Shown: in pieces, positions 1 through 10,743 of the stretch
Layout of the letters: each line of letters opens with the position of its first letter
Numbering within the stretch: position 1 is the first letter of the stretch
Source of the DNA: Symsagittifera roscoffensis
Taxonomy: Eukaryota > Xenacoelomorpha > Acoela > Convolutidae
Reading direction: 5' to 3'
Assembly (NCBI RefSeq): GCF_963678635.1
Contig: NW_026970820.1
Coordinates: 1,240,001-1,304,000 of the forward strand
Length of the DNA: 64,000 nucleotides
Translations under genes and position numbers: made by a program
The notes under the pieces: generated by a model
Told to the model about the DNA's origin: nothing
The model's database searches: none
Seen by the model: only the letters and a program-made list of their open reading frames with translations

Positions 1-2147
1 CTGAAGGAAAAGAAAACGCTCTCCTAGGGTGCAAGTTTTCCGCAAAAACTGTATAAGCTGAAACATAACAGCACAACATATCGGCTGCTCTCTATTTCTC
101 TGCTCTTTATTCGAGGTCCCGGATGCCCCTACCTGGGACCACAAGGGTCCCAGGGCGCATCCTATAGGGATTAAAGCATCAAACGTACAATCATGAAATG
201 AGAAATTCTAATCACTTATTACAATTTTCCATATTTCATTTTGCTCAGCAATCAATAAACTGTTGTATTTTTAACTTGAAGAGCCTGTTATATTATCAAA
301 CAAAATTTTTCGATAAAAATTACATTTTTTTTTAGTTTTTCGAACAATATTTTCAAATTTGAAACAAAAGAAAACCCTGCATTTCTTTGCAGTAACTAAG
401 TCAGTGCACTGTAGCTACACTAGTGAATGTAAAACATAGTTAAAAAAACGGACAACTGAATCTGGTTTTTAAAATTTAATGTTTTTTTGTTTGGCTTTTA
501 AATAGGATCACGTCAATTAATAATTGAAATTGAGCAAACAAGAATATAACACTCGCAATTTTTGTTCCATTTTGACTAGAAAAATGATCAAACCACTCTA
601 TATTGCCTATGGCAAGCTCAAAACATCCATCAAAAACCACTTTTGTTCACTTTTAAAATTGAATTATTTTTCGACCAAAAAAAGTTAGAGATGAAATTGA
701 AAAAAAACGAAAATTTACCTAATTTGAAAAAATTGGTGTCAAACTGCCTTATCCATTGAAACACTTTCTATGAACCTATTCAGAAAGGTTTTGTTGAGCA
801 ATGCCGAAAAAATTACCCCTTTTGAGAAAAATTCAAAAAACACATTTTTGGTTAACTCAAAAAAGTGGAAAAAGTGGGAAAAGGGGTCTTCAAAATGAAA
901 CCATCCAAAAGTGGCATTTACTAACTGCCATTTTTTTGTAAATTCAGACCCGCATGCAAAAAATTACGAAAATCCTACGTGAAGTTTTTGAGAACAGATT
1001 AGTTTCTCCGGAATTTTGGTAGTACTAATTTCATTACTGTACTTATAATTAAAGTCAAATCAAAAAGTCGTAAAAACTACAATTTTTAATCAATTTTGAC
1101 AAATAAATGATCAAAACCCACTAAATTGGCTATAGCAAGTTCGAATCTACAATCAGAAACCCTTTTTTCCCATTTCTGAAAATTTTCATTTTTTAAAAAA
1201 TAAATGTTGAGTCACAAACGGGAAAAATCATACTTTTTCAAAAAGTCAAAAAAAATTGATCCATTTAAACTAATTCATCAGGCCACAAGTTAGGAACCTG
1301 TTCAGAATGGTTTTCATGATTAAAGCAGCAAAAGTCACCCATTTTGAGAAAAGTCGAAAAAACACCTTTTTAGTTAACTCGAAAAAGTGGAAAAAGTGGA
1401 GAAAGGGGTGTTCAAAACGAAACCATCCAAAAGTGGCATTTACTAACTGCCATTTTTTTGTAAATTCAGACCCGCATGCAAAAATTTACGAAAATCCTAC
1501 GTGAAGTTTTTGAGAACAGATTAGTTTCTCGGGAATTGTGGTAGTACTATTTTTATTACTATAATTATAATTAAAGTCAAAACTAAAAGTCGTAAAAACT
1601 ACAATTTTTAATCAATTTTGACAAATTAATGATCAAAACGCACTAAATTGGCTATGGCAAGTTCGAATGGACCATCAGAAACCATTTTTTCCCATTTTTG
1701 AAAATTTTCATTTTTTTGAAATTAAATGTTGAGTCACAAACGGGAAAAAACAAATTTTTTCAAAAAGTCAAAAAAAATTGTTCCATTTAAACTTATCCAT
1801 TAGGTCACACGTTGGGAACCTGTTCAGAATGGTTTTCATGATCATAGCAGCAAAATTTACCCATTTTGAGAAAAGTCAAAAAAACACCTTTTTAGTTAAC
1901 TGAAAAAAGTGGAAAAAGTGGGAAAAAGGGTCTTCAAAATGAAACCATCCAAAAATGGCATTAACAAACTGCCATTATTTTCCAAATTCAGACCCGCATG
2001 CAAAAAATTAGGAAATTCTGACGTGCCGTTTAGCAGAACTCGATAGTTTCTAGGAATATGGACCAATGTAAAAAATTTATTGCCTTTTGACCGGAAGGGG
2101 CCCCTACCCCTTCCTAATCGCTTTTTGTGCTACACGCGACCATCTAG
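1..2147. mobile_element. Short array unit 1 (left end outside window)
   Basis: The window opens inside the header of this unit. Hairpin B lies at 121-162 (outer stem GGATGC/GCATCC, inner stem CTGGGACC/GGTCCCAG). An array of 522-bp repeats follows, with GCATGC cores at 952, 1474 and 1996, exactly 522 bp apart. Hairpin A is at 2093-2114 (GGAAGGGG/CCCCTTCC), followed by the terminal box and CTAG at 2144-2147. Its body is nearly the same as that of the unit at 59086-61588. I see no gene: short open frames here recur because the repeat recurs. That it is a non-autonomous Helitron relative is an inference from ends shared with the 19-kb units. Confidence 0.6.
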
Positions 2148-4639
2148 GGGTGCTTAACCGTCCCCACCCACCCGACCGAAATAATTATTGACCATTCCAC
2201 GTGATCAGTCAGTCCGCCTTCACGTCGTCTTTTGAAATTTGATTCTTTCCGTAGATGGAATCGATTCCCTAAGACAAAAAAGTTTGACAGACACATCTCC
2301 AACTATTTAATAGAGCATTTGTCGAATCACTTTATCTAAAAGAATTTGAAAAACAAAGCCTGAAAATAATCTTGCGCTTTTATCACATATGTCATCGAAG
2401 CAAAAAGAGTACCGTGTTGGTTACATAAATGTATCCCAGTATCCACAAGGCTAGAAGCAGGAAATCTCTAAAATACCTTTCTATTCAATTTGAGATAGAA
2501 TGTCTCATGAAGCAAATGAAAAGTCTCTCCAAGCGTGCAGGTTTTCCGAAAAAATCTAAAAAGCTGAAACATATCAGCACAGCATGAAGGCTGCTATCTA
2601 ATTCTCTGCTTTTTATTCGAGGTCACGGATGCCCCTACCTGGGACCACAAGGGTCCCACGGCGCATCCTATAGGGCTTAAAACACTAAAGGTAAAATTGT
2701 GGAAAGAGAAATTGTAATCATTTGTTACAATTTTCCTCATTTCATTTTTCTCAACAATCAGTAAACTATTATATTTTAAATTTGAAGAGCCTGTTATTTT
2801 ATCAAGCAAAATTTTTGATAAAATTTACATTGTTTTTTTTTTCGTTTTTCAAACATATTTTCAAATTCGAAACAAAAAAAACCCAAATCAGTGAACTCTA
2901 GCTACACTAGTGAATGTAAAAAACACTAAAAAAACGGACAACTGAATCTGTTTTGTTAAATTTAATGTTTTTTTGTTCGGTTTTTAATTAGGATCACGTC
3001 AATTAATAATTGAAATTGAGCAAAGACAAGAATAAAACACTTGCATTTTTTGTTCAATCTTGACAAGAAAAATGATGAAACCACTCTATATTGCCTATGG
3101 CAAGCTCAAAACATCCATCAAAAACCACTTTTGTTCATTTTTAAAATTGAATTTTTTTTTTCGACCAAAAAATAGTAGAGATGAAATTGAAAAAAAAAAA
3201 AAAATTTCCTGAATATGAAAAAATTGGTGTCGAACTGTCTTATCCATAGAAACACTTTCTATGAACGTATTCAAAAAGGTTTTGTTGAGCAATGCCAAAA
3301 AAATTACCCCTTTTGAGAAAAATTCAAAAAACACATTTTTGGTTAACTCAAAGAAGTGGAAAAAGTGGGAAACGGTTTCTTCAAAATGAAACCATCCAAA
3401 AGTGGCACTAACTAAGTGCCATTATTTTGTAAATTCAGACCCGCATGCGAAAAATGACAAAAATCTATGGGTTTTTTTCGAGAACAGATTAGTTTCTCCG
3501 GAATTTAGGTAATACTATTTTCATTACTATAGTTATAATTAAACTCAAATCTGAAAGTCGTAAAAACTACAATTTTTAATCAATTTTGACAAATGAATGA
3601 TCAAAATCCACTAAATTGGCTATGGCAAGTTCGAATCTGACATCAGAAACCATTTTTTCCCAATTTTGAAAAATTTCATTTTTTTGAAAATTAATGTTGA
3701 GTCACAAACGGGAAAAATCATATTTTTTCAAAAAGTCACAACAAAACTGTTCCAATTAAACTAATTCATCAGGCCACACGCTAGGAACCTGTTTAGAATG
3801 GTTTTCATGCTCAATGCCGCAAAGCTTACCCATTTTGAGAAAAGTCGAAAAAACACCTTTTTAGTTAACTTAAAAAAGTGGAAAAAGTGGGAACATGGGT
3901 CTTCAAAAAAATGCCATCCAAAAGTGGCATTAACAAACTGCCACTATTTTGTCAAATCAGACCTGCATGCGAACAATAAGAAAACTCTGACGAGAAGTTT
4001 TTGAGAACAGACTAGTTTTCCCGGAATTTTCGTAGTACTATATTGTTCACTATAGTAATAATTGAAGTCAAATCTAAAAAATCGTAAAAACTACAATTTT
4101 TGTTTAATTTTGACAATTTAATGATCAAAATCCATTAAATTGACTACGGCAAGGTGAAATATACTATCAGAAAGCATTTTTTCTCATTTTTGAAATTTTT
4201 TTTTTTTTTGAGGAAAAATGTTGAGTCAGAAAAGGGAAAAATTAAATTTTTCAAAAAAGTCAAAAAAAATTGTTCCCTTCAAATTAATTCATTAGGCCAC
4301 ACTTTAGGAACCTGTTCAAAACGGTTTTCAAGTCCAAAGCCGTAAAAATTACCCATTTTGAGAAAAGCCCAAAAAACACCTTTTTAGTTAACGCAAAAAA
4401 GTGGAAAAAGTGGGAAAAATGGTCTTCAAAATGAAACCATCAAAAAGTGGCATTAACAAACTGCCATTATTTCGTCAATTCAGACCCGCATGCAAAAAAT
4501 TAGGAAGTTCTGACGAAACGTTTTGGAGAACGTGAAAGTTTTCAGCAAAATGGTATATGTATATTTTTTATAGTACTTCTGCACGGGAGGGGCCCCTACC
4601 CCTCCCTAATTGCTTTTTTTGCTACACGCGACCATCTAG
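2148..4639. mobile_element. Short array unit 2
   Basis: The header begins with tag gggtgcttaaccgt and the C-rich box CCCCACCCACCCGACC. Hairpin B is at 2627-2668. GCATGC cores lie at 3443, 3965 and 4488 (spacing 522 and 523). Hairpin A is the GGGAGGGG/CCCCTCCC type at 4585-4606, and CTAG is at 4636-4639. The right half (about 3095-4600) closely matches 57560-59050 while the header matches other units, so the unit is a mosaic. No gene seen. Confidence 0.6.
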
Positions 4640-7212
4640 AAGCAGAGCAGGCGCCCCACCCACCCAACCTGTGAGCTTGACCCACCCACCCAATCAGTCA
4701 GGATTTGTCCGCTTTTTCGTTTTTCCGATTCGATTCATTCCGTAGGTGAAATCGAGTTGTGATGTGCCCCAAGACATAGAGATTTGACGATCACGTGTCC
4801 CACTATTTGATAGATCATTCGAATACGTTTTTTTTTAATCGATTTGCAAATTCTGGGCTGGATATCAATATATATGCCTTCATCACAGATGTCATCGAAG
4901 CAAAAAGAGCACTGTGTGGGATCCATAATTATATCCCAAATGGACAATGCTAAGAAGCAGGAACCTTCGAAATATATTTCTATTAAATTAAGATACAATG
5001 TCTCATAAATGAAGTAAAAACGCTATCGTCAGGTGTAAGTTTTCCAGGAAACTGTATCAACTGCATTGTAACAATACAATATAGCGGCTGCTCTCTAATT
5101 CTCTGCTCTTTAATTGAGGTCGCGGATGCCCCTACCTGGGACCACAAGGGTCCCAGGAAGCATCCTATAGGGATTTAAGCATAAAACATGCAATCATGAA
5201 AAGCAAAACTCTAATCAGTTTTGAATGGCTATTTTCCATTTTTCATCTCTCTACAAAGGGTATACAATTGCATTTTTGTGTCAAAGAGCCTGTTAAACTA
5301 TCAAACAAAACTTACAGTTAAATTATAATTTCATTACTTTTCCGTATTTGAAACAAAATTGTTTATTTTGAACTGCAGTTAAACCTTGTAACTCAGTGCA
5401 GTAACTAACGAAGTGCACTCTAGCTACATTAGTCAACACAGTAAATTATTTTTAAAAGGACAACTGAATCTGGTTTTTCATAAAAAAAAAACAACACTAG
5501 TCAACGCAGTAAATTCTTTAAAGAAAGGGCCACTGAATCTGGTTTTTCGTTTGGTTTTTAATTAGGATTGCATAAGTTATTAATTGAAATCGAACAAAAA
5601 CAACTAAAAAACATTTTACCATTATTGATCAGTTTTGACCAAACAATTACAAAACCTCACTTATTTGACTGTGGCAAGCTCAAATAATCTATCAAAAAGC
5701 ACTTTTGTTTAAGTTTTTTTTAAAGTTAAAAATGAAAAATGGATCAAAAAGGAAAAACAAAATCGATTCTTTCATACTATCAAAACAATAGGTGACAGAC
5801 ACTTTTACCCATAGACACACACCGTAGGAACCTGTTTACAAAAGGTCTTCATTGGCAAAGCCAAAAAACTGACCCGTTTCGAGAAAAGAGCAAAAAATAA
5901 CAATTTTGGCATCCTACGAAATTGCTAAAATCAAGAAAAAAGAAAAATGGCCTTGAAAAAGAAGACAGTAGAAAATAGTAACAAACTGGCATCACTCTAT
6001 ACATTCAGAATGTCATGCAAAAAAAACATAAAAAGATTTCGGGAAGATTTTTGAACAGATAAGTCTCTCCGGAATTTTGACAGTACTATTCATACTACTA
6101 TAGTATTGAATAAAGTCAAAACAAAAAGTCTTAAAAGCTAACAATTCTTAACAATTTTGACAAATAGATGATCAAACCCTACTAAGTTGACTATGAGAAG
6201 CCCGAATATTTCATCCAAAAACTATTTTTGAAGACTTTTGGAATTTTTTCCTTTTCGACCAAAAAAAGGTAAAGTTAAAAATCAAAAAAATCTATTTTTT
6301 TTTTCAAAAAATCAAAAAAAATGGCGCCAATCTATTTTATCCGAAGAAACACACTCTAGGGACGGATTTAGAAAGACTCTGATGACCAAAGCCGACAAAT
6401 TACTCATTTTGAGAAAAGGGCAAAAAACCATTTTTGGCTCCCTACCAAAGCTGGAGAAATCGGGTAAAATGGTATTGAAAAAAAAACCATCGAAAATTGG
6501 CAATTACAAACTGCCAGTCTTCTATCCATTTAGGGCCTCATGCAAAAACTCAGAGAAGAATCCAGCGGAAATATTTGAGAACAGACCAGTTTATCCTGAA
6601 TTTTGGAATTATTTTTTGTACTACTGTAGTATTAAATATAGTGAAATCTAAAAATCGTAAAAACTACAATTTTTGTTCATTTTTGACAATTTAATGATTA
6701 AAACCCACTATATTGACTACGACAAGCTCAAATATATCATCAGAATAAATTTTTTCTCACTTTTGAAATTTTTTATTTTTTTGAGGAAAAATGTTGAGTC
6801 AGAAAAGGGAAAAATCAAATTTTTTAAAAAAGTCAAAAAAAATTGTTCCCTTCAATATAATTCATTAGGCCACACTTCATGAACCTGTCCAAAACAATTT
6901 TCAAGTCGAAAGCCGTAAAATTTACCCATTTTGAGAAAAGTCCAAAAAACACCTTTTTAGTTAACGCAAAAAAGTGGAAAAAGTGGGAAAAATGGTCTTC
7001 AAAATGAAACCATCGAAAAGTGACATTAACAAACTGCCATTATTTCGTCAATTCAGACCCGCATGCAAAAAATTAGGAAATTCTGACGAAACGTTTTGGA
7101 GAACGTGAAAGTTTTCAGCAAAATGGTATATGTATATTTTTTATAGTACTTCTGCACGGGAGGGGCCCCTACCCCTCCCTAATTGCTTTTTTTGCTACAC
7201 GCGACCATCTAG
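4640..7212. mobile_element. Short array unit 3
   Basis: The tag is aagcagagcaggcg, followed by CCCCACCCACCCAACC. The header to about 5040 is almost the same as 56575-56990. Hairpin B is at 5124-5165. The middle repeats are strongly diverged: the core reads as TCATGC near 6007 and 6540, and only the last repeat keeps GCATGC (7061). Hairpin A is at 7158-7179 and CTAG at 7209-7212. An open frame at 6238-6651 (137 codons) lies in the diverged repeats, has lysine- and phenylalanine-rich low-complexity content and no recognisable domain; I do not call it a gene. Confidence 0.6.
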
Positions 7213-7390
7213 GGGTGCTTAACCATCCCCACCCACCCGACCTGGGTTTTTTACCAATGCACTTGATCAACCAGGCTTCCACCACTGTTTTCTGTTCGAT
7301 TCGATCAGGGATCATGGTTGTTTACTGTTTGCACATAATAAGTGACTATGATGTAATTAGTGTTGAAAAAAAAAAGTTTTTAACTGATCG

Positions 7391-7460
7391 TCTCACACCG
7401 GGGTTCGAACACCAGACATATCGGTCCTGAGTCTAACGCTCTAACCAACTGCGCCACCTT
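7391..7460 (-). tRNA. tRNA-like sequence a, copy A
   Basis: On the minus strand it has a perfect A-box (TGGCGCAGTTGG) and a B-box (GTTCGAACC) at tRNA-like spacing, with a run of ten T about 20 nt past the B-box. The expected acceptor stem is missing. A CAG in the anticodon region suggests Leu ancestry, which is uncertain. It may be a polymerase III transcribed relic or a SINE-like head rather than a working tRNA. Confidence 0.45.
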
Positions 7461-7805
7461 GCGTCTTGCTTAGGCAGAAGCGAAAGTATTGTTCAACAAA
7501 CGATTTCAGTCGTATGATTAGTAAAACTGAGACGATTATATTCAGTTTTTTGATTTACTTTTTCTTTCCAGTCCATTGACTGGATTACACTGAAACATGA
7601 ACTTTATTTTAATATCTTAAGCATTTCAGTATGCTTAGTTTTTAACAACATATTTTAACAGGAATGTCAGCAATGCTACGATTTGGAAACGAACCTTCAA
7701 CCAACGGAGACCTAATAGTGGACGGAACCACTAGACCACAAACGACGAAATTGTTGTTGAATTGGGACATTATCAGTGAAATTAAACGTCAAATGTGATC
7801 TCTTA
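7461..7805. other. Left flank without recognisable gene
   Basis: This AT-rich sequence is shared with copy B at about 97%. I found no open frame or motif I can support. Confidence 0.4.
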
Positions 7806-8110
7806 TCAGTGTCATTGGGCGTATGTATGTATGCATGTATATATTTATGTATATTTGTATGTACGTATGTATGTATGTATGTATGTATGTATGTATGGAT
7901 TAAAGTAATGTTGTATGTATGTGAATGCAGGCATACAAATATGTTTGCTCGTGTACTTATGTAGGTACGTGTGTATGTTGTATGCATGTATGTATGAATT
8001 TATGTATGTATGTATTTATGTATGTATTTATGTGATTATGTATGTTTTATTGCATATTGTATGAATGTGTGTAAGTATGTGAAATGTATGTCTTGATTGA
8101 TGTATCTATG
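7806..8110. repeat. TATG/TGTA microsatellite, copy A
   Basis: The stretch is a mostly GTAT-type tetranucleotide repeat with interruptions. Its longest pure run is about half that of copy B. The His-Thr-Tyr-Ile open frames across it are translation of the repeat and not genes. Confidence 0.9.
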
Positions 8111-8470
8111 TACGTATATAAAATATTGCTAACACTGAATATTTTCTTTTCTGTTTCTTCGATAAACTATAACGAGTAATGTTGATATATGACAATGACG
8201 AATGTTTAATAGTGAATTTTTTACCATTGCCTCATCAGCTTCCATTTTATGTAACGTTTTTACATTTTAAGAGAACTCTCTTGTTTCGACTGTTTCTGAG
8301 AATATTCAATTCGGGCAGACAAAAAGCAGAAACGTTAGACGTTTTTCTTTGAAAAGGAAAATAATTGAACGATTTGAGTCTGGTTATGAATGTGATTGTT
8401 TCAACTGAACATACTCATTAACTTTGACAGCTATTAAAGGAAATGTGTTCAAAAAATTTTTCTTCGACCT

Positions 8471-8533
8471 GTCAGAGTTTCGAACCGGCGTGTTTGGTTT
8501 GCAAGACCAGTTATGAACCACTAAACTATCGTC
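8471..8533 (-). tRNA. tRNA-like sequence b (Ala-TGC-like), copy A
   Basis: The minus strand has an A-box TAGTTTAGTGG, a loop CTTGCAA with TGC in the anticodon position flanked by a partial stem, and a B-box GGTTCGAAA. A T6 run follows about 20 nt downstream. The ends do not form an acceptor stem, so a functional alanine tRNA is unlikely. Confidence 0.45.
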
Positions 8534-8749
8534 TCGTGATAATTGCTGCAAGTTGCGATTGGCAGTGAAGGAAACAGAAGAAACAATTGCTGTGGTTTAG
8601 AGAGACACTATTTGAAATAATTCCTTCCACTAGGATAGCTTTGTGGAACCAGAGTCAACCCGGCCTCTCTTCTGTCATCCCACTGTGGGAAATGAAACTT
8701 TTTGTCAAGGTTTATTGGAAGGATAGGAAAAACATTTAATGATATGAAG

Positions 8750-8815
8750 GATCAGTGTGGGAATCGAACTAGGGCTATCTGCTTCCAAGTCCTGTGCAGA
8801 TTCGCTTGTGGTAAG
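8750..8815 (-). tRNA. tRNA-like sequence c, copy A
   Basis: The minus strand carries an A-box-like TACCACAAGCG and a B-box AGTTCGATTCC. A loop TTGGAAG would place GGA (Ser) as anticodon. A T5 run follows within about 35 nt. The acceptor stem is not visible. Confidence 0.4.
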
Positions 8816-9361
8816 ACAGATATCTAATAGACACTAGTTTTTGCCGACCAATCATCTGAGGTCTTAGAAAGCATGGCTGGAAAAAGACAAGATTTGAAAT
8901 CTGATGGTTTTCTGTAATGTTAACAGATGTTGTGCGATGAGTTAAAAATATTTTTTCATGAGGGAATTGAAACAAAGAGAAACATAAAATTTTGATCTAT
9001 TGGAGTCACTGCCTTGGCGGTGGCCAACGGGTCATTCCTCTGTCTCTCAGTGTATATGACGGATTGTGTCAGATCCGTATGAACCTCCTCCGCTAGTCGG
9101 TCAGGGGGACGTGTCTGGCAAGCCAGATTGGGAACCCCAAACCCACAGCCCTTCTCGCCATGTCTTTACATGATCTCAGAGTGTCGGACTATTTTCACTT
9201 TTGATCAACTAGCTTCAGAGACCAGTTTCAGATGCCCCGCCAAAGACATCATCGACTAGTATCGTATTTGGTTTCGGTGATGTTGAGAATGCGTTGGAAG
9301 GTAGCGAAACAATGACAGAAAAAAACGGCTAATTGTAAAAACGTCCGAAATATTATGCATT
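8758..9361. other. 604-bp block with no difference between copies A and B; GC-richer core
   Basis: By eye I find no mismatch to 38968-39571, although the surrounding non-coding flank differs at about 1.5-3% of sites. The core at about 9000-9250 is clearly richer in G and C than its neighbours and has no convincing open frame. An unrecognised structural RNA, a regulatory site or recent gene conversion would each explain this. I cannot assign an RNA family. Confidence 0.5.
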
Positions 9362-9495
9362 CGATTAAATGCATACGTTAGATGAAAAAATTGAAATCTC
9401 AATGAGGGATAAACATGAAATTTACTCAGTTAATTGTAATGATTTAACTATCGCTATGAGTAATTGAAATGCTTATTCTATTCTGTAAACTCCAC

Positions 9496-9567
9496 AGCTG
9501 TTTAGTGCAGTGGTAGTGGAGTGCACTGGCAATCCTGGGGTTAGAGGATCAATCCTCGACCTGAGCC
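9496..9567 (+). tRNA. tRNA-like sequence d (Ala-GGC-like), copy A
   Basis: The plus strand carries an A-box TAGTGCAGTGG, a loop CTGGCAA with GGC as anticodon, and a B-box GATCAATCC inside a GAGG/CCTC T-arm. A T6 run begins about 25 nt after the end. The acceptor ends do not pair well. It is one of only two tRNA-like sequences per unit on the plus strand. Confidence 0.45.
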
Positions 9568-10681
9568 AAAAAAAAATTGTTCTTTTTTCAAATCAGTAGG
9601 CCGTTAAAAACCGAAGCCACAACCGCTTACGTTCGAACACTTGTTTTCATCTCAATTATTTTTGTCTAGTTTGAATGTTCCTGTGTTGTTTCTTTTGTAT
9701 TTTGTTGTTCAAATTTTACCTTTATTTATCTTGTTGCATGTGTTTGCAATATTTTTGAAAATTAGCGTTTCCAAAAAAAATTGTGCAAACATCAAAGATG
9801 TAAGAAGACGCATCGGTTGGATATTTTCATCGAAAGTGATAAAGGTTCTGCTAAATGAGTAAAAACAACTTCTATCAACTTAACCAAACGTCAAGTCATA
9901 AACAAACGTAGTCAGTGAAAAAAAAATTGTGATAAATTGTTTTTTCGCGTGTACAAAGAAGCAGTAGTTTTCTGCTGTTGAAACTTTTACAAGTATGAGA
10001 TAAGTTTAACAGGCAAAATAGAAACAAATCACGAGGAGAAATGATAGACTAAATGACTAGTTACTTGGTGATAACATAAATGTTGATGCTTCACGAGGAA
10101 GGCAAACGCTAATTTTACCGTAAATACCACCGAACAGCTTCAGCGAAGAACGTTTAAAGCGGACATGGACAGTTATCCTATAAAGTTAATATAAAAGTGG
10201 CTTTCACACTCCAAAATTAGCACTCAAGACGCGACACATTAAATGCATATGGGGAAAGAAAGAAACAACATAAAGGTAGCTGAAATTTAATTTGATAGGT
10301 TAAAGTAACACTAACAAAAAATGAGTCAAACTTAACATCATAATAAAGAAACGCAAAAGAAAGAGAAGCAAGAAGTGACAGTATCTACGGCATTAACAGC
10401 TCATTTCATTACGACAATTAAGTTCTGTCAATGAACTTCGTTAGGTAATGAAACACATATGTTTACAAAACAACCAATAATATATGATGTTTTCAGTGAC
10501 AGCTAACATATTATCAGCGACATAATAATATATAAAGAAAGCTGACAGGGAAAGCCGGAACACTAACTATTGAAATCTTCTTGTTTCGCACAGAACAGGT
10601 TGCAATATTTTTTGCACACCACAAAAAAGGTATAAGCAAATCAAATACTCAATGAAACTAACGATAACTAATTGAAAGAAC
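9568..10681. other. Flank downstream of the Rep-helicase, no gene seen
   Basis: This is AT-rich DNA shared with copy B. A hydrophobic 73-codon plus-strand open frame at 9641-9862 is interrupted in copy B and has no sign of selection, so I do not count it. It probably includes the 3' untranslated region of the Rep-helicase transcript. Confidence 0.35.
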
Positions 10682-10710
10682 GTGCCATTTTCGGGGACCG
10701 AAAATGGCAC
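10682..10710 (-). other. Perfect 13-bp hairpin after the Rep-helicase stop, copy A
   Basis: The arms are GTGCCATTTTCGG and CCGAAAATGGCAC around a 3-nt loop, about 35 bp beyond the stop codon. The hairpin is unchanged in copy B. It could mark the mRNA 3' end or act in termination or replication. It does not sit next to the CTAG end, so it is not the classical Helitron 3'-terminal hairpin of the unit as I draw it. Confidence 0.6.
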
Positions 10711-10743
10711 TAAAAAAGTTCTGAAAAGTTTTCTAATGTTTCT

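Noticed and set aside
952-2001. CRISPR array
   Set aside because: Repeat length and period (522 bp) and the eukaryotic context do not fit; there is no short-repeat/spacer pattern.
6238-6651. 137-codon plus-strand open frame in a diverged repeat
   Set aside because: It spans repeat sequence that is non-coding in sister units and has low-complexity content and no motif.
1-7212. Telomeric repeats or subtelomere
   Set aside because: No short telomere motif is present; the satellite-like array alone does not show a chromosome end.
7712-7987. Tyr-Ile-His-Thr repeat protein
   Set aside because: It is pure translation of the TATG microsatellite; length changes with the repeat between copies.
9641-9862. 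Hydrophobic 73-codon gene downstream of the transposase
   Set aside because: The frame is interrupted in copy B by several changes while nearby sequence is well kept, so there is no sign of coding constraint.
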